This document shows, in pieces, positions 37,724 to 47,590 of a stretch of DNA of 64,000 bases. Position numbers and translations under genes: made by a program. Source of the stretch: Lachnospiraceae bacterium (lineage in GTDB: Bacteria; Bacillota; Clostridia; Lachnospirales; Lachnospiraceae); the NCBI GenBank assembly GCA_031280955.1, contig JAITGA010000016.1:62001-126000 (forward strand). Reading direction: 5' to 3'. Positions within the stretch are counted from its first letter, which is position 1; each line of letters opens with the position of its first letter. Under the pieces are notes generated by a model that made no database searches, was not told the DNA's origin, and saw nothing but the letters and a program-made list of their open reading frames with translations.

Positions 37724-37753
37724 AAAACTCGCATTACGGCGGGGTTTTGTTTT
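37724..37753 (+). terminator. Intrinsic terminator before glgB
   Basis: AAAACTCGC (37724-37732) pairs with GCGGGGTTTT (37739-37748) apart from one wobble and one bulge, followed by GTTTT. It ends only about 20 nt before the glgB ATG, so it could also attenuate read-through into glgB. Confidence 0.65.
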
Positions 37754-37772
37754 GCGATTCAGAAAGGCTCAT

Positions 37773-39671
37773 ATGTCCAAAGTATTCATATCGGCAACAG
37801 ATGAGTATCTGTTCGCACAAGGTACGCACTATGATATCTATAAGAAACTGGGAGCTCATCCGTCCACGGAAAGGGGGCAAAAAGGTTTCTTTTTTTCGGT
37901 CTGGGCACCAAATGCGATGAAAGTATATGTCATTGGTGCGTGGAGTGATTGGGATGAGACTGCCCATCAAATGAAAAAGCTCGGCCCGGGCGGCATCTTC
38001 ACCTTGTTCATTCCCGGGGTCAGAACAGATGAGCTATACAAATATCTGATTATTACCGGCAGCGGTGAAAAACTCTACAAAGCAGACCCTTTTGCCAATT
38101 ACGCAGAAATGCGACCCGGTACGGCATCGAAGACGACAGATATTACGTCGTTCAAATGGACGGATCAGTCATGGATACGCTCCCGTGACACACAAAATCA
38201 TCATTCTGCCCCGCTTGCTATTTACGAATGTCATATCGGCTCATGGATGCGCCATCCCCACGGTAACAATGATGGATTTTATAGTTACCGTGAGTTCGCC
38301 GCCAGAATCGTTGCCTATTTAAAGGAAATGAGATATACCCACGTTGAACTAATCGGGATTTCCGAGCATCCTTATGATGGCTCATGGGGATATCAAGTGA
38401 CGGGATATTACGCACCTACATCCCGCTACGGCTCGCCGACAGATTTCATGTATCTGGTCAATTTGCTTCACCGCAACCATATTGGGGTTATCCTTGATTG
38501 GGTTCCGGCGCATTTTTGCACAGATAGTCATGGACTGGCTTCATTTGACGGAGAGTGTATTTATGAGCATCCTGACCCACGTATCGGTGAACACCCTGAC
38601 TGGGGGACGAAGATATTCAACTACGGCAAAAACGAGGTAAAAAACTTCTTGATTGCCAATGTCCTTTATTGGATTCGCGAGTATCACATTGATGGAATCC
38701 GTGTTGATGCTGTTGCCTCCATGCTCTATCTTGATTATGGCAAAAATGACGGTCAATGGGTTGCCAATTCATATGGGGGGAACAAAAACTACGATGCGAT
38801 TGAGTTTTTCCGTCACATGAACTCAGTAATTCATGGCGCATACCCCGGTTTTATGTCTATCGCCGAGGAATCAACCGATTGGCCGGCGGTAACAGGTTCG
38901 GTTCAGCAGGATGGGCTAGGCTTCAATTATAAATGGAACATGGGTTGGATGCATGATTTTTGCCAATATATGAAGCTTGACCCTTACTTTCGCCGTGACA
39001 ATCATTATGCCCTAACCTTTGCGATGAGTTACAATCATGCAGAGAAGTACATATTGCCCCTTTCCCATGATGAAGTCGTTCACTTGAAGTGTTCGATGGT
39101 GGGCAAAATGCCGGGCTACAAGGTAGACAAATACGCCAATCTCCGTGCCGGCTATACTTTTATGTTCGGTCATTGCGGCAAGAAGCTCTTGTTCATGGGG
39201 CAAGACTTCGGGCAGGAGCGAGAATGGGACGAGGACAGGGAGCTTGACTGGTATTTGTTGGGAGAAAAGCTAAACCGTGGACTTCATGAGTATGTCAAAG
39301 AGCTTTTGCGGATTTATCGAAAGTATCCTTGTATGTATGAGATAGATGATAGTTGGGCTGGGTTTGAATGGCTCAATGCTGACGACTGCGGGCGTAGTAC
39401 GTATACTTTTTTTCGCAAGGCAAAAAAGGCTCATGGCAAGCTGATGTTCATTATCAATATGACTCCGATGACATGGAACGATTATTTAATTGGCGTGCCA
39501 AAAAAGGGTAAGTTTACACTTTTGCTTGATAGTGGCAATCCCCGCTTTGGTGGCGAGACCAACACCCCCTTGCCTGCCGAACTTATCTCTCATGTCGAAG
39601 AGTGCAATGGCTACAAATGGTCAGTTTCTTTGGATTTGCCGCCTTATTGCGCCGCAATATACTTGTTTTGA
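37773..39671 (+). CDS. glgB: 1,4-alpha-glucan branching enzyme
   Basis: The ATG at 37773 has GAAAGG upstream; TTG at 37752 overlaps the terminator. The protein has an N-terminal CBM48 (about 20-110) and a GH13 barrel. The catalytic residues are in GIRVDAV (Asp nucleophile), IAEEST (Glu) and LSHDEVVH (Asp). It adds alpha-1,6 branches to glycogen. No other glycogen gene (glgA, glgC, glgP) is adjacent in this window. Confidence 0.96.
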   Translation: MSKVFISATDEYLFAQGTHYDIYKKLGAHPSTERGQKGFFFSVWAPNAMKVYVIGAWSDWDETAHQMKKLGPGGIFTLFIPGVRTDELYKYLIITGSGEKLYKADPFANYAEMRPGTASKTTDITSFKWTDQSWIRSRDTQNHHSAPLAIYECHIGSWMRHPHGNNDGFYSYREFAARIVAYLKEMRYTHVELIGISEHPYDGSWGYQVTGYYAPTSRYGSPTDFMYLVNLLHRNHIGVILDWVPAHFCTDSHGLASFDGECIYEHPDPRIGEHPDWGTKIFNYGKNEVKNFLIANVLYWIREYHIDGIRVDAVASMLYLDYGKNDGQWVANSYGGNKNYDAIEFFRHMNSVIHGAYPGFMSIAEESTDWPAVTGSVQQDGLGFNYKWNMGWMHDFCQYMKLDPYFRRDNHYALTFAMSYNHAEKYILPLSHDEVVHLKCSMVGKMPGYKVDKYANLRAGYTFMFGHCGKKLLFMGQDFGQEREWDEDRELDWYLLGEKLNRGLHEYVKELLRIYRKYPCMYEIDDSWAGFEWLNADDCGRSTYTFFRKAKKAHGKLMFIINMTPMTWNDYLIGVPKKGKFTLLLDSGNPRFGGETNTPLPAELISHVEECNGYKWSVSLDLPPYCAAIYLF

Positions 39672-39713
39672 TATAGTACTTTAACCACATCTACCACCCA
39701 TAAGGAGAACCAC

Positions 39714-40460
39714 ATGTACACAAAAGGTACACTTACGACAGACCTCGAAAGAATAGGTATCGACCCAAAAGGAACGTTATTGGTTCATCTTTCATACAAA
39801 GCTCTTGGCAAAGTGGAGGGCGGCGCAGACACGGTCGTTGATACTTTGATTGATTATATGAAAGAGGGTTTACTGGTACTACCTAGCCATACATGGTCGA
39901 GCGTCGGCTATGACAACCCCGTCATGGATGTACTTTACACCCCGTCATGTGTCGGAATTGTGCCGGAACTGTTCCGTACCCGCCCCGGCGTAATCCGCAG
40001 TCTCCATCCAACACATTCAGTGGCAGTATTGGGAAAAGGAGCGGAAGAGTTAATCGCCGGCGAGGAAAACATCACCACTCCCTGTGGCAAAGGCGGCGTT
40101 CATTATAAGCTCTGGGAGAAAGATGCACAAATCCTTTTGATAGGAATCAATTTCTCTCGCAACACCTATGTTCACGGTATCGAAGAATGGGATGGTGCAG
40201 AGGGTTCAATTTCAAAGGAAAAGACAGAGTTATACATAGTAAATTATGATGGGATGCGAATTTATACCCCGCAGTACCGCCACTGCGCCCCACTTGGCTC
40301 AGAGACATTCGTGAAACTGGAGACTCCTGCTTTCGTGGAAGGTGTTCTTAGCTTTGGCAATCTCGCCGCTGCTCCCACCCGCTTGATGAAAGCGAAACCC
40401 TTACGGGCAATGGCAGCAGAATTATTACGAAAAGACCCCCGCCATTTGCTGAGTTTTTGA
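39714..40460 (+). CDS. AAC(3)-family aminoglycoside N-acetyltransferase-like protein
   Basis: AAGGAG precedes the ATG. The 248-residue protein has the AAC(3)/YokD pattern: LLVHLSYKALG near the start, VLPSHTW, then PGVIRSLHPTHSVA and a glycine-rich TPCGKGGVHYKL. These enzymes transfer acetyl from acetyl-CoA to the 3-amino group of aminoglycosides, but many chromosomal members act on unknown small molecules. Only 12 nt separate its stop from the end of the convergent kinase gene. Resistance should not be assumed. Confidence 0.85.
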   Translation: MYTKGTLTTDLERIGIDPKGTLLVHLSYKALGKVEGGADTVVDTLIDYMKEGLLVLPSHTWSSVGYDNPVMDVLYTPSCVGIVPELFRTRPGVIRSLHPTHSVAVLGKGAEELIAGEENITTPCGKGGVHYKLWEKDAQILLIGINFSRNTYVHGIEEWDGAEGSISKEKTELYIVNYDGMRIYTPQYRHCAPLGSETFVKLETPAFVEGVLSFGNLAAAPTRLMKAKPLRAMAAELLRKDPRHLLSF

Positions 40461-40472
40461 GGAGAAAACCCC

Positions 40473-41891
40473 TCATTCCTCTCCATCCTCTCCCAACGCA
40501 AGCGAAAAGACAAACTCAGTTCCCTCACCCTCGGTGCTGATGACATTTATATGTTCATTATGGGAGTTGATGATTTCCTTGACGATAGCCAAACCCAATC
40601 CCGTCCCGCGGCGGTCACGTCCCCGTGATGAGTCCGACTTGAAGAAACGGTCAAACACGAGTTTTTGTTCACTTTTGGGGATGCCAACGCCGTTATCTTT
40701 TACAGAAATGAAAACCTTACTATGCCTTTCGGTTGTCTCGATGGCGATTTGTGAATCACGGTGACTGAACTTGATAGCATTATCCAAAAGATTGTAAAGC
40801 ACTTGCTCTATCTTGTCTTTGTCTGCCTTGACAACGACACCATCAGTCAGAATCAACACGATGGTGATTTTCTTTTTGCGGCAGGTACCTTCAAATGACA
40901 CCGCAGTATCACGGATGGCTTGATTGATGTCAAAAACCTCTTTGTCCAAAAACATTCCTTTCATGTTCAAATTATTGAGGGTCAAAAGACTGTTGGTTAG
41001 CTTGATTAAGCGATCAGTTTCGTTGGTCAGGATATCAATATAACGTCCGTGAAGATCGGGGGGAATCGTGCCGTCTTGCATCGCCTCTAGATAACCCCTG
41101 ATAGATGTGAGCGGCGAACGAAAGTCATGAGAAACATTGGCAACGAATTTCTTTTGGTCATCACCGGCACGGGCGATTTCACTAGCCATATAAGAAAGCG
41201 AGGCGGCAAGATAGCCGATTTCATCTTCGCTGTCGATATGTAGTTCATAGTGCATGTTGCCGTGGGCGTATTGCTCAGTAGCATAAGTGATTTTGCGGAG
41301 CGGCAAATAAACCATCGCCGTAAAAAAGATGAGGATAATCAAGGAGAGCAAAAGCAAAATAATCAAAGTAAGGTATGAAATATTAAGCAAAGTCTCAACG
41401 GAATGGGCAATACTGCTCATCGGATAGTGGATGGCGACATAACCATAAATTCGGAAATTGGAAACTATCGGAGCTAAAACGCTGATGTGCGGGGAGTCAA
41501 AAGAATCAAAGAAGCTACCTATAATATAATATGAATCCGCCATCACCATCGGGTCGAATCCGGCGACAATAGTTTCACTTTCGAGGTCAAGCGGAGCTCT
41601 TGAATCAAGAATCATGAGACCGGAGGGATTGATAATCCAGATGGCAGCGGCAAAAAAGGCATCGAGGGCATCAATCTGTTTTTTGACGGTATCAAGCGAG
41701 GTCTCATTGTTATAAAGATCTGCGGCATAGGTATTGGCGATCAATATCGCTTCCCGGTAAAGGGCATCGGCTTTTTCCCGTCGCAGGTGTTCCTGTGTCA
41801 TCGTGGCAACGAAAGTGGAAATGATGACGAAGCCAAAGAAAGCAAAGATTATGTATGCGAGAATGAACTTGGGATAGAGAGTTTTACGCAT
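40473..41891 (-). CDS. Sensor histidine kinase
   Basis: Membrane helices at about 8-30 and 170-195 enclose an extracytoplasmic sensor region. A HAMP region (about 195-245) and HisKA with His255 in NVSHDFRSP follow. The ATPase domain has NLLDNAIKFS, DNGVGIP and GTGLGLAI. It is the partner of the OmpR-type regulator encoded 3 nt upstream. The signal is unknown. Confidence 0.93.
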   Translation of the reverse strand: MRKTLYPKFILAYIIFAFFGFVIISTFVATMTQEHLRREKADALYREAILIANTYAADLYNNETSLDTVKKQIDALDAFFAAAIWIINPSGLMILDSRAPLDLESETIVAGFDPMVMADSYYIIGSFFDSFDSPHISVLAPIVSNFRIYGYVAIHYPMSSIAHSVETLLNISYLTLIILLLLSLIILIFFTAMVYLPLRKITYATEQYAHGNMHYELHIDSEDEIGYLAASLSYMASEIARAGDDQKKFVANVSHDFRSPLTSIRGYLEAMQDGTIPPDLHGRYIDILTNETDRLIKLTNSLLTLNNLNMKGMFLDKEVFDINQAIRDTAVSFEGTCRKKKITIVLILTDGVVVKADKDKIEQVLYNLLDNAIKFSHRDSQIAIETTERHSKVFISVKDNGVGIPKSEQKLVFDRFFKSDSSRGRDRRGTGLGLAIVKEIINSHNEHINVISTEGEGTEFVFSLALGEDGEE

Positions 41892-41894
41892 TTG

Positions 41895-42596
41895 TCAAAG
41901 CACCTCAAACTTGTAACCGACACCCCATATCGTTGCGATAGTCCACGGTTTGCCAACATCATCAAGCTTTTCCCGCAATCTCTTGATATGTACATCAACA
42001 GTACGGGTATCGCCAACATAATCATAACCCCAGATTTGACTGAGCAGTTGTTCCCGGGTAAAAACACGGTTAGGGTTTGCACAAAGGAAGTAGAGAAGTT
42101 CCAGTTCTTTAGGCGGCATTTCCAGACTTTTCCCCATATATAGAACGGAGTAGTTGGTTTGGTTGACTATGAGATGGGGGTACTCCACCACCTTTTGCTC
42201 GGTGTTTTCCGATGGGGTAGAAGCAGGCTTAAAGCGGCGCAAAACGGCTTTTGTCCGTGCAACCAACTCCTTGGTATCGAACGGTTTTTCCATATAATCA
42301 TCAGCACCCAGTTCCAGCCCCAAGACTTTGTCAAAGACTTCACCCTTGGCAGAGAGCATGATGATTGGTGTCGATGATTTGGCACGTACCTCACGGCAAA
42401 CCTGATAACCGTCTATGCCCGGCAACATCAAATCAAGCAAAATCAAGTTCGGCTCGAACGTGGCATGGGCAGTAATTGCTGATTCGCCATCATGGACACT
42501 CATGGTTTCGAAACACTCCTTGGTCAAATAAAGCGAAATCAACTCGGCAATGTTTTCGTCATCATCGACTATCAAGATTTTTTGTTTATTTACCAT
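41895..42596 (-). CDS. OmpR/PhoB-type response regulator
   Basis: The ATG at 42596 has GGGGG 5 nt upstream; an ATG five codons earlier lacks one. The 233-residue protein has a receiver (acidic pocket DDD near residue 12, phosphoacceptor Asp55 in LLDLMLPG, Lys in the MEKPF loop) and a C-terminal winged helix (about 130-230) with TREQLL and VDVHIKRLREKL. It is transcribed ahead of its kinase, with stop and start 3 nt apart. Confidence 0.94.
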   Translation of the reverse strand: MVNKQKILIVDDDENIAELISLYLTKECFETMSVHDGESAITAHATFEPNLILLDLMLPGIDGYQVCREVRAKSSTPIIMLSAKGEVFDKVLGLELGADDYMEKPFDTKELVARTKAVLRRFKPASTPSENTEQKVVEYPHLIVNQTNYSVLYMGKSLEMPPKELELLYFLCANPNRVFTREQLLSQIWGYDYVGDTRTVDVHIKRLREKLDDVGKPWTIATIWGVGYKFEVL

Positions 42597-42643
42597 CTTT
42601 TCCCCCATCATTTGCTAATACATAAATCTGATAAAACATATCT

Positions 42644-45013
42644 CTACCGCTTAAACTCTACCACCGTCACCCCGGTATCGCCTTCGCCATACTCGCCAAG
42701 CCGGAAGGAACGCACATAATTCAACCGTCGCAGATGTCGGTGTACAGCCTGGCGGAGCGTTCCCGTCCCCTTGCCGTGGACTATCCGTGCACTAGGCATT
42801 TGCGACAAATAAGCACTATCAAGATACTTGTCAAGCTCAGCAATCGCCTCATCTACAGTCTGTCCTCGCAAATGAAGCTCATACGAGATATCACCCGCAC
42901 TCGCCAAATCAATCTTACCATGTTTTTCTTTGCGGATACTCTCAGTTTTTTCATTTTGTTTAATTTCGTTTTTTGCCAGCAGTACCACATCGCTCTTGTG
43001 GACATTGGTACGCAAAACTCCGCACTGGACGAAGAGGTTTCCCTTGTGGCAAGGGAGGGTGTTTACAGTTCCGGTCAAACCCATGGATAGGATTTTCACT
43101 TGGTCGCCGATGGTTGGTTCACGGTTTTTGTCATAACCGATTTCATTAGTTTCGACCCGCAAACGCAGTTTGCTTTGCTTGTTTTTGATTTGCTCACGCA
43201 AACCGTCACGGATTTGCTCCATTTCTCGTATATGAGTAATATCACCGCTCTTTTGCAAAGTCCGAATCGCTTGATCGGCAAACTCCTTGGCGTCTTCCAG
43301 AATCTGTCGTGCTTCTTCCTCGGCTTCCCGTAGGGTGTGTGCTCTCATTTTATCGATTTTTTCGTTCTTGTCACGCAGTCTTTCTTCAAGAGTCTTGATT
43401 TCCAGTCTGGAGGCGGCAATTTCTGTCTGTTCTCTTTCTATTTTTACCCGACTTTGCTCAATGTCGCCGATTACATCCTCGAAGCTGATAGCATCGCTGT
43501 GAATCTGTTCACGGGCATCATTGATGATGAAATCGGGTAAACCCAGTCGTGTGGAAATCGCAAAAGCGTTACTTTTGCCGGGGATACCGATTAACAGCCG
43601 ATAAGTGGGGCGAAGCGTTGTCAAATCAAACTCGCAACTGGCGTTTTCCACGCCGTCGGTGGCGATGGCAAAGAGCTTTAGCTCGCTGTAATGAGTAGTT
43701 GCCATTGCCATGATTTGGTTCTGATGGAGATAGCGCAGAATCGCTATCGCCAAAGCCGCTCCCTCAGTCGGGTCAGTACCTGCCCCTAGTTCATCAAAGA
43801 GGCATAATGAATCATGGTCAGCATGGGTCAGGATATCAACAATTGCCGTCATATGGGAGGAAAAAGTGGATAAACTCTGTTCAATACTCTGCTCATCGCC
43901 GATGTCGGCAAACACATTTCGGAATACTGCCAACTTCGAGCGATCAGCGGCAGGAATATGTAGTCCCGCTTGTCCCATCAAAGTAAATAAACCGACCGTC
44001 TTCAGGGAAACAGTTTTGCCGCCGGTATTAGGGCCGGTTACTACCAGTTGGTCAAAATCGCGCCCCAGACGGATATCAATAGCAACAACGTTCTCCGCAT
44101 TTATCAGCGGATGCCGTCCTTTGCGGATAGAAAGATACCGCTCCTCATTCATCAGCGGCATGGTTGCATTTTGTGAAAGCGCCAGTTTTCCCTTGGCAAA
44201 GATGAAATCAAGCTCTGTTAGCAGCTCATGGTTTTTGGCGATGATTTCCACACTTTCTCCCGCTAGAGAACTTAGTTTCATGAGAATAAGGGCAATCTCT
44301 TCTTTCTCCCGTAGCTCATGCTCTCGTAATTGATTGTTCAGGTTGACGACTGCTGCCGGTTCAATAAAAAACGTCGAGCCGGAGGAGGATTTGTCATGAA
44401 TCATGCCCGGCACTTGGTTCTTGAACTCACTTTTCACCGGGATACAATAACGGTTATCACGCATGGTAATAACGGCATCCTGGAGGTAAGTACGTGCCGC
44501 CCCGTTGACCATGCCGGTCAACAGGGAGTGGATTTTCGCGCCTGTCTGCGCCATGCTACGGCGTACTTGCCGTAGTCCGGGACTGGCATCATCAGCAATG
44601 ATGTCTTCGGCGATAATTGCTCGTCGAATCTCAACAGCGATGTGGGTTAAAGGTTCTAAAGCATCGAACAAATGAACAAGTGAGTCTTCCGCCTCACTAT
44701 ATTGCTTGACCTGTTTGGTGGTTTCGAGTAAGGCGGCGATATGTAATAACTCCTGCGTTGATATCGCTTGTTCTATTTCCAAGGAACGAAGTGAAGCTCC
44801 TATTTCGTGATTGCCACCGAAAGAAACAGACCCGTTTTTGAGAAGCCGTGACAGGGCATCACGGGTTTCTTCTTGCGCTTTTTTGATAGTGTTAATGCAA
44901 AAAAGCGGCATCAGCCCTTGGCAAGCGGCTTTACCTGGTATTGAATCAGCCACCTCAATCAACATCGCTATAATCTTGGTATATTCGAGTTTTTCCAAGG
45001 TCTTAGGATTCAT
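42644..45013 (-). CDS. mutS2: Endonuclease MutS2
   Basis: GGAG lies 5 nt before the ATG. The 789-residue protein lacks the mismatch-binding domains of MutS but has the core and ATPase with Walker A GPNTGGKT (327-334), an ABC-like signature region and Walker B LFDELGAGTDPTEG. A coiled coil (about 515-620), a KOW-like region and a C-terminal Smr domain (about 710-789, with HLRGQTVDEA and VHGKGTGTLR) follow. MutS2 suppresses recombination and acts on collided ribosomes in Firmicutes. It is intact, housekeeping, and close to the two-component genes. Confidence 0.95.
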   Translation of the reverse strand: MNPKTLEKLEYTKIIAMLIEVADSIPGKAACQGLMPLFCINTIKKAQEETRDALSRLLKNGSVSFGGNHEIGASLRSLEIEQAISTQELLHIAALLETTKQVKQYSEAEDSLVHLFDALEPLTHIAVEIRRAIIAEDIIADDASPGLRQVRRSMAQTGAKIHSLLTGMVNGAARTYLQDAVITMRDNRYCIPVKSEFKNQVPGMIHDKSSSGSTFFIEPAAVVNLNNQLREHELREKEEIALILMKLSSLAGESVEIIAKNHELLTELDFIFAKGKLALSQNATMPLMNEERYLSIRKGRHPLINAENVVAIDIRLGRDFDQLVVTGPNTGGKTVSLKTVGLFTLMGQAGLHIPAADRSKLAVFRNVFADIGDEQSIEQSLSTFSSHMTAIVDILTHADHDSLCLFDELGAGTDPTEGAALAIAILRYLHQNQIMAMATTHYSELKLFAIATDGVENASCEFDLTTLRPTYRLLIGIPGKSNAFAISTRLGLPDFIINDAREQIHSDAISFEDVIGDIEQSRVKIEREQTEIAASRLEIKTLEERLRDKNEKIDKMRAHTLREAEEEARQILEDAKEFADQAIRTLQKSGDITHIREMEQIRDGLREQIKNKQSKLRLRVETNEIGYDKNREPTIGDQVKILSMGLTGTVNTLPCHKGNLFVQCGVLRTNVHKSDVVLLAKNEIKQNEKTESIRKEKHGKIDLASAGDISYELHLRGQTVDEAIAELDKYLDSAYLSQMPSARIVHGKGTGTLRQAVHRHLRRLNYVRSFRLGEYGEGDTGVTVVEFKR

Positions 45014-45055
45014 ATTGCTCCACCAATTAAGTCTGTCGCAGTCATAGTTATCGCT

Positions 45056-45544
45056 TTACTTTTCGACAGTTACGGTATCTATCATCTGGGGTTCAATCGG
45101 CCGATCTTGATAGTCAACCTTGGTTTCAGCGATGTTGTTTACAACTTCCATCCCCTCTATCACTTTGCCAAAGCCGGCATATGAACCGTCAAGGTGTGCG
45201 GAATCCTGATGGATGATGAAAAACTGTGAACCGGCAGAGTCAGGGTCGGCAGTCCGTGCCATCGAAAGAACCCCGGCGGTGTGCTTCAAATCATTGGGGA
45301 CACCATTTTTTGCAAATTCTCCTTTGATGGAATAACCGGGTCCGCCGGTACCCGAACCTTTCGGGTCGCCGCCTTGAATCATGAATCCACGGATTACGCG
45401 GTGAAAAATCAAGCCATCATAGAATCCTTGTTCAATCAACTCGATAAAATTGGCGACGGTAATCGGTGCTAACTGCGGATATAACTCTGCTTTTACGACA
45501 CTGCCGTCTTTCATGGTCATGGTTACGATAGGGTTTTTGCTCAT
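45056..45544 (-). CDS. ppiB: Cyclophilin-type peptidyl-prolyl cis-trans isomerase
   Basis: GAGG lies about 8 nt before the ATG. The 162-residue protein has the cyclophilin core: FHRVIRGFMIQGGDPKG with the active Arg, the Gly-rich loop and SQFFI. No signal peptide is present, so it is cytoplasmic. It helps protein folding. It is separated from mutS2 by about 40 nt and may share its transcript. Confidence 0.95.
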   Translation of the reverse strand: MSKNPIVTMTMKDGSVVKAELYPQLAPITVANFIELIEQGFYDGLIFHRVIRGFMIQGGDPKGSGTGGPGYSIKGEFAKNGVPNDLKHTAGVLSMARTADPDSAGSQFFIIHQDSAHLDGSYAGFGKVIEGMEVVNNIAETKVDYQDRPIEPQMIDTVTVEK

Positions 45545-45670
45545 TTCATCTTCCTCTTTCTTCTACTTGTATTGTTGCATTTGCCGCCTCTTTGATGTTT
45601 TTTGCACATTCCGCAGGCGACTATATCCATACTAACCGAATCAGGCGTTTTTTACAATGAAAACAAGTAA

Positions 45671-45762
45671 TTTTTCCCAATTTTTCCCAATTGCTCAAAT
45701 GGCATACCCTGCCATGGTGAAGCGTTGTAATGGCAAATTGGGAAAATAAAGATTGGGAAAGC
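45671..45762. repeat. Nested palindrome with repeated TTTCCCAAT units
   Basis: ATTTTTCCCA occurs twice in tandem (45671-45690). Its inverse (TTGGGAAA) occurs twice near 45739-45762. A perfect ATGGCA-taccc-TGCCAT hairpin (45700-45716) sits between them. No gene spans it. It marks the left edge of the accessory region and could be a regulator array, the end of a mobile element or an RNA structure. Confidence 0.55.
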
Positions 45763-45843
45763 TTGAAAAATCCAAGTATTTGCAGTATAATGATTAACTG
45801 AATAAATCTGTCTGTTATTGACTGAGAAAAGCGGTAGACCTAT

Positions 45844-46054
45844 ATGGTTACAGGGAACGAAAAGGGTCGAACATCGAGGAAATTGCCGAACACATTCAAG
45901 TCTATAAAGACATCGTCAGTATTTGGATTAGAAAAGGTGAAATTCCTCGCACAAAACAGGTAAGCAATGACGATTTAAGATTTCGGAAATCGACGAATGG
46001 GTCAGCAGCGGAAAAAGTGCGGACGTTAACAAGAGTTCAGATGAGAAGGCATGA
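45844..46054 (+). pseudogene. Broken excisionase-type helix-turn-helix gene
   Basis: One frame reads IEEIAEHIQVYKDIVSIWIR and KGEIPRTK from about 45870, the pattern of HTH_17/excisionase domains. Near 45980 the sense moves to another frame that continues KISEIDEWVSSGKSA to a TGA at 46052-46054. At least one frameshift is needed to restore the family pattern, so it is probably a pseudogene. Confidence 0.6.
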
Positions 46055-46107
46055 AACAAAGCAAGACATTAAATTAAGGATAACGATGACAGAGAGGAGG
46101 TCGAAGA

Positions 46108-46341
46108 ATGGCAACCAAAATCATTAATAACTGTGCGAATCCTGCTTCTACTGATGATTCCAATTCTTCGGCTTTCAAAAATATGCGAGCTTCTTTTCTT
46201 GAATGGCTAATAAACGGAAATGCCAAAAAGTTTTCACCACAAGCTTCCGTTGCGTGTCTTGATAGGATTTCTGAGTACATCATCAAAATGGAGCGCGACA
46301 CCTATAAAACTTTTGCCGTAGCAATAATGAAATCGGCATAA
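46108..46341 (+). CDS. Small unknown protein, probably a truncated gene fused to remnant sequence
   Basis: GAGGAGG lies 9 nt before the ATG, a strong site. The 77 residues include a helical segment ([15 protein letters not shown], then [10 protein letters not shown]) that looks like the start of a larger DNA-associated protein. The last dozen codons overlap, in another frame, the cysteine desulfurase remnant, so the original 3' part seems lost by a deletion near 46315. No function is assigned. Confidence 0.4.
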   Translation: MATKIINNCANPASTDDSNSSAFKNMRASFLEWLINGNAKKFSPQASVACLDRISEYIIKMERDTYKTFAVAIMKSA

Positions 46342-47039
46342 TCCAACCGATAGCTGAAATCGGGAAACTTTTGAGGGAGCGAGGCGTCCTTTTTCACACG
46401 GATGCGGTGCAGGCAGTCGGACATATCCCTGTGAATGTTACTGATTTGCAAGTAGATTTTTTAACGGCTTCAGCACATAAATTCAGCGGAGCGAAAGGTA
46501 CAGGATTTGTTTACATTAAATCGGACTTGGCTCTGCCTAATATGATATACGGCGGGAAGCAGGAACACGATAAAAGAGCGGGGACAGAAAATATAGCGGG
46601 TATCGTTGCCTTGGGCGCCGCACTCGAAGAAAGCGTTGCGATAATGACCGACGAAGGAAAAAAAAAGAACGCGCTTGTTGGAACAACCATGGCGGAACTT
46701 CAAATTGGTATTCCCGGCATAATGTTCAATGGAGAGACTGCCGAACGACTACCCGGCATTTTAAGCGTTACTTTCCCCGATGCTTCCGGCGAAGCAATGA
46801 TGCACCTGCTGGACTTGAAAGGTATATGCGTTTCCACAGGTTCCGCTTGCTATTCCGGCAAAGATGAACCGTCGCACGTTCTTCTTTCTTTGGGGCTGAC
46901 CGAACAACAAGCAAAATCGTCAATACGAATATCTTACGGACGATATAATACAAAAGAGGATGTAATAAAAATCGTTTCGGTTATCTGCGAAGCCTATGGA
47001 AAAATCGTAGCCACTAAATTGGCGGGGAGGAATTTATAA
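46323..47039 (+). pseudogene. 5'-truncated cysteine desulfurase (NifS/IscS-like)
   Basis: The reading frame enters at [14 protein letters not shown], a conserved internal stretch of the family, without a plausible start; a TTG at 46371 is only a formal start. The pyridoxal-phosphate lysine ([10 protein letters not shown]) and active-site cysteine loop (STGSACYSG) are intact, but the N-terminal half of the fold (about 150 residues) is missing. The remaining reading frame is undamaged, so the truncation may be recent. Its stop overlaps the next gene start. Confidence 0.75.
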
Positions 47040-47590
47040 TGGCGAACATCATCACACTATATCACGGAACGATTTACGAGTTCGACAAAATCGACGTGAC
47101 CAAAGGAAAAGGAAATAAAGATTTCGGGCGAGGGTTTTATACTTCGCGCGATATTAGTCATGCCGAGCGGCTTGCGGTTCGTAATAAGTTTATCGAAGAA
47201 GAACGCTTCGCGCTGCGGGGAATAAAAAAGAGCGTCACGCCTTTGCTGTACGCATATGAATTCGACCTTGAAAATTTGGCAGCGCTTAACGTAAAAGAAT
47301 TTGCGACCGCTGACAGAGAATGGATGCGATTTATAGTTCTCAACCGCGAAAGTAAAAGCAAAGTCCAAGAACACGAATATGATATTGTGATAGGTCCGAC
47401 AGCGAACGATAATACGCGCGCGGCAATCCAAACTGTTGTGCCGCTGACCAAAGGGCAAGTTATGTCGGACAGAGCCATCGACGCGCTGATTGCGCTTATC
47501 GAACCGGACAATTTACCGTGGCAGTTTTTCATTGGAACACAGTGCGCCGCCGACTTGCTCCGCTTAACCGAGAGGAGGATAATCCGATGA
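47039..47590 (+). CDS. DUF3990 protein, ADP-ribosyltransferase-like, candidate toxin
   Basis: GGGGAGG lies 8 nt before the ATG. The 183-residue protein starts with LYHGT, then DFGRGFYTS and a later EYDIVIGPTAND. The His-Gly-Thr and Phe-Tyr-Thr-Ser blocks match the DUF3990 family, which has an ADP-ribosyltransferase-like fold by motif; activity is inferred. It overlaps the next gene by 4 nt (ATGA). DUF3990 genes are often next to DUF3791 genes, as here, and the set behaves like a toxin-antitoxin or polymorphic toxin module in its layout. Confidence 0.8.
   Translation: MANIITLYHGTIYEFDKIDVTKGKGNKDFGRGFYTSRDISHAERLAVRNKFIEEERFALRGIKKSVTPLLYAYEFDLENLAALNVKEFATADREWMRFIVLNRESKSKVQEHEYDIVIGPTANDNTRAAIQTVVPLTKGQVMSDRAIDALIALIEPDNLPWQFFIGTQCAADLLRLTERRIIR

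Noticed and set aside
39714..40460. Calling the AAC(3)-like gene a resistance determinant
   Set aside because: Chromosomal members of this family often act on other substrates; the sequence alone does not show aminoglycoside activity.
43866..44333. Antisense frames over mutS2
   Set aside because: mutS2 is intact with all motifs; the antisense frames lack motifs and starts.
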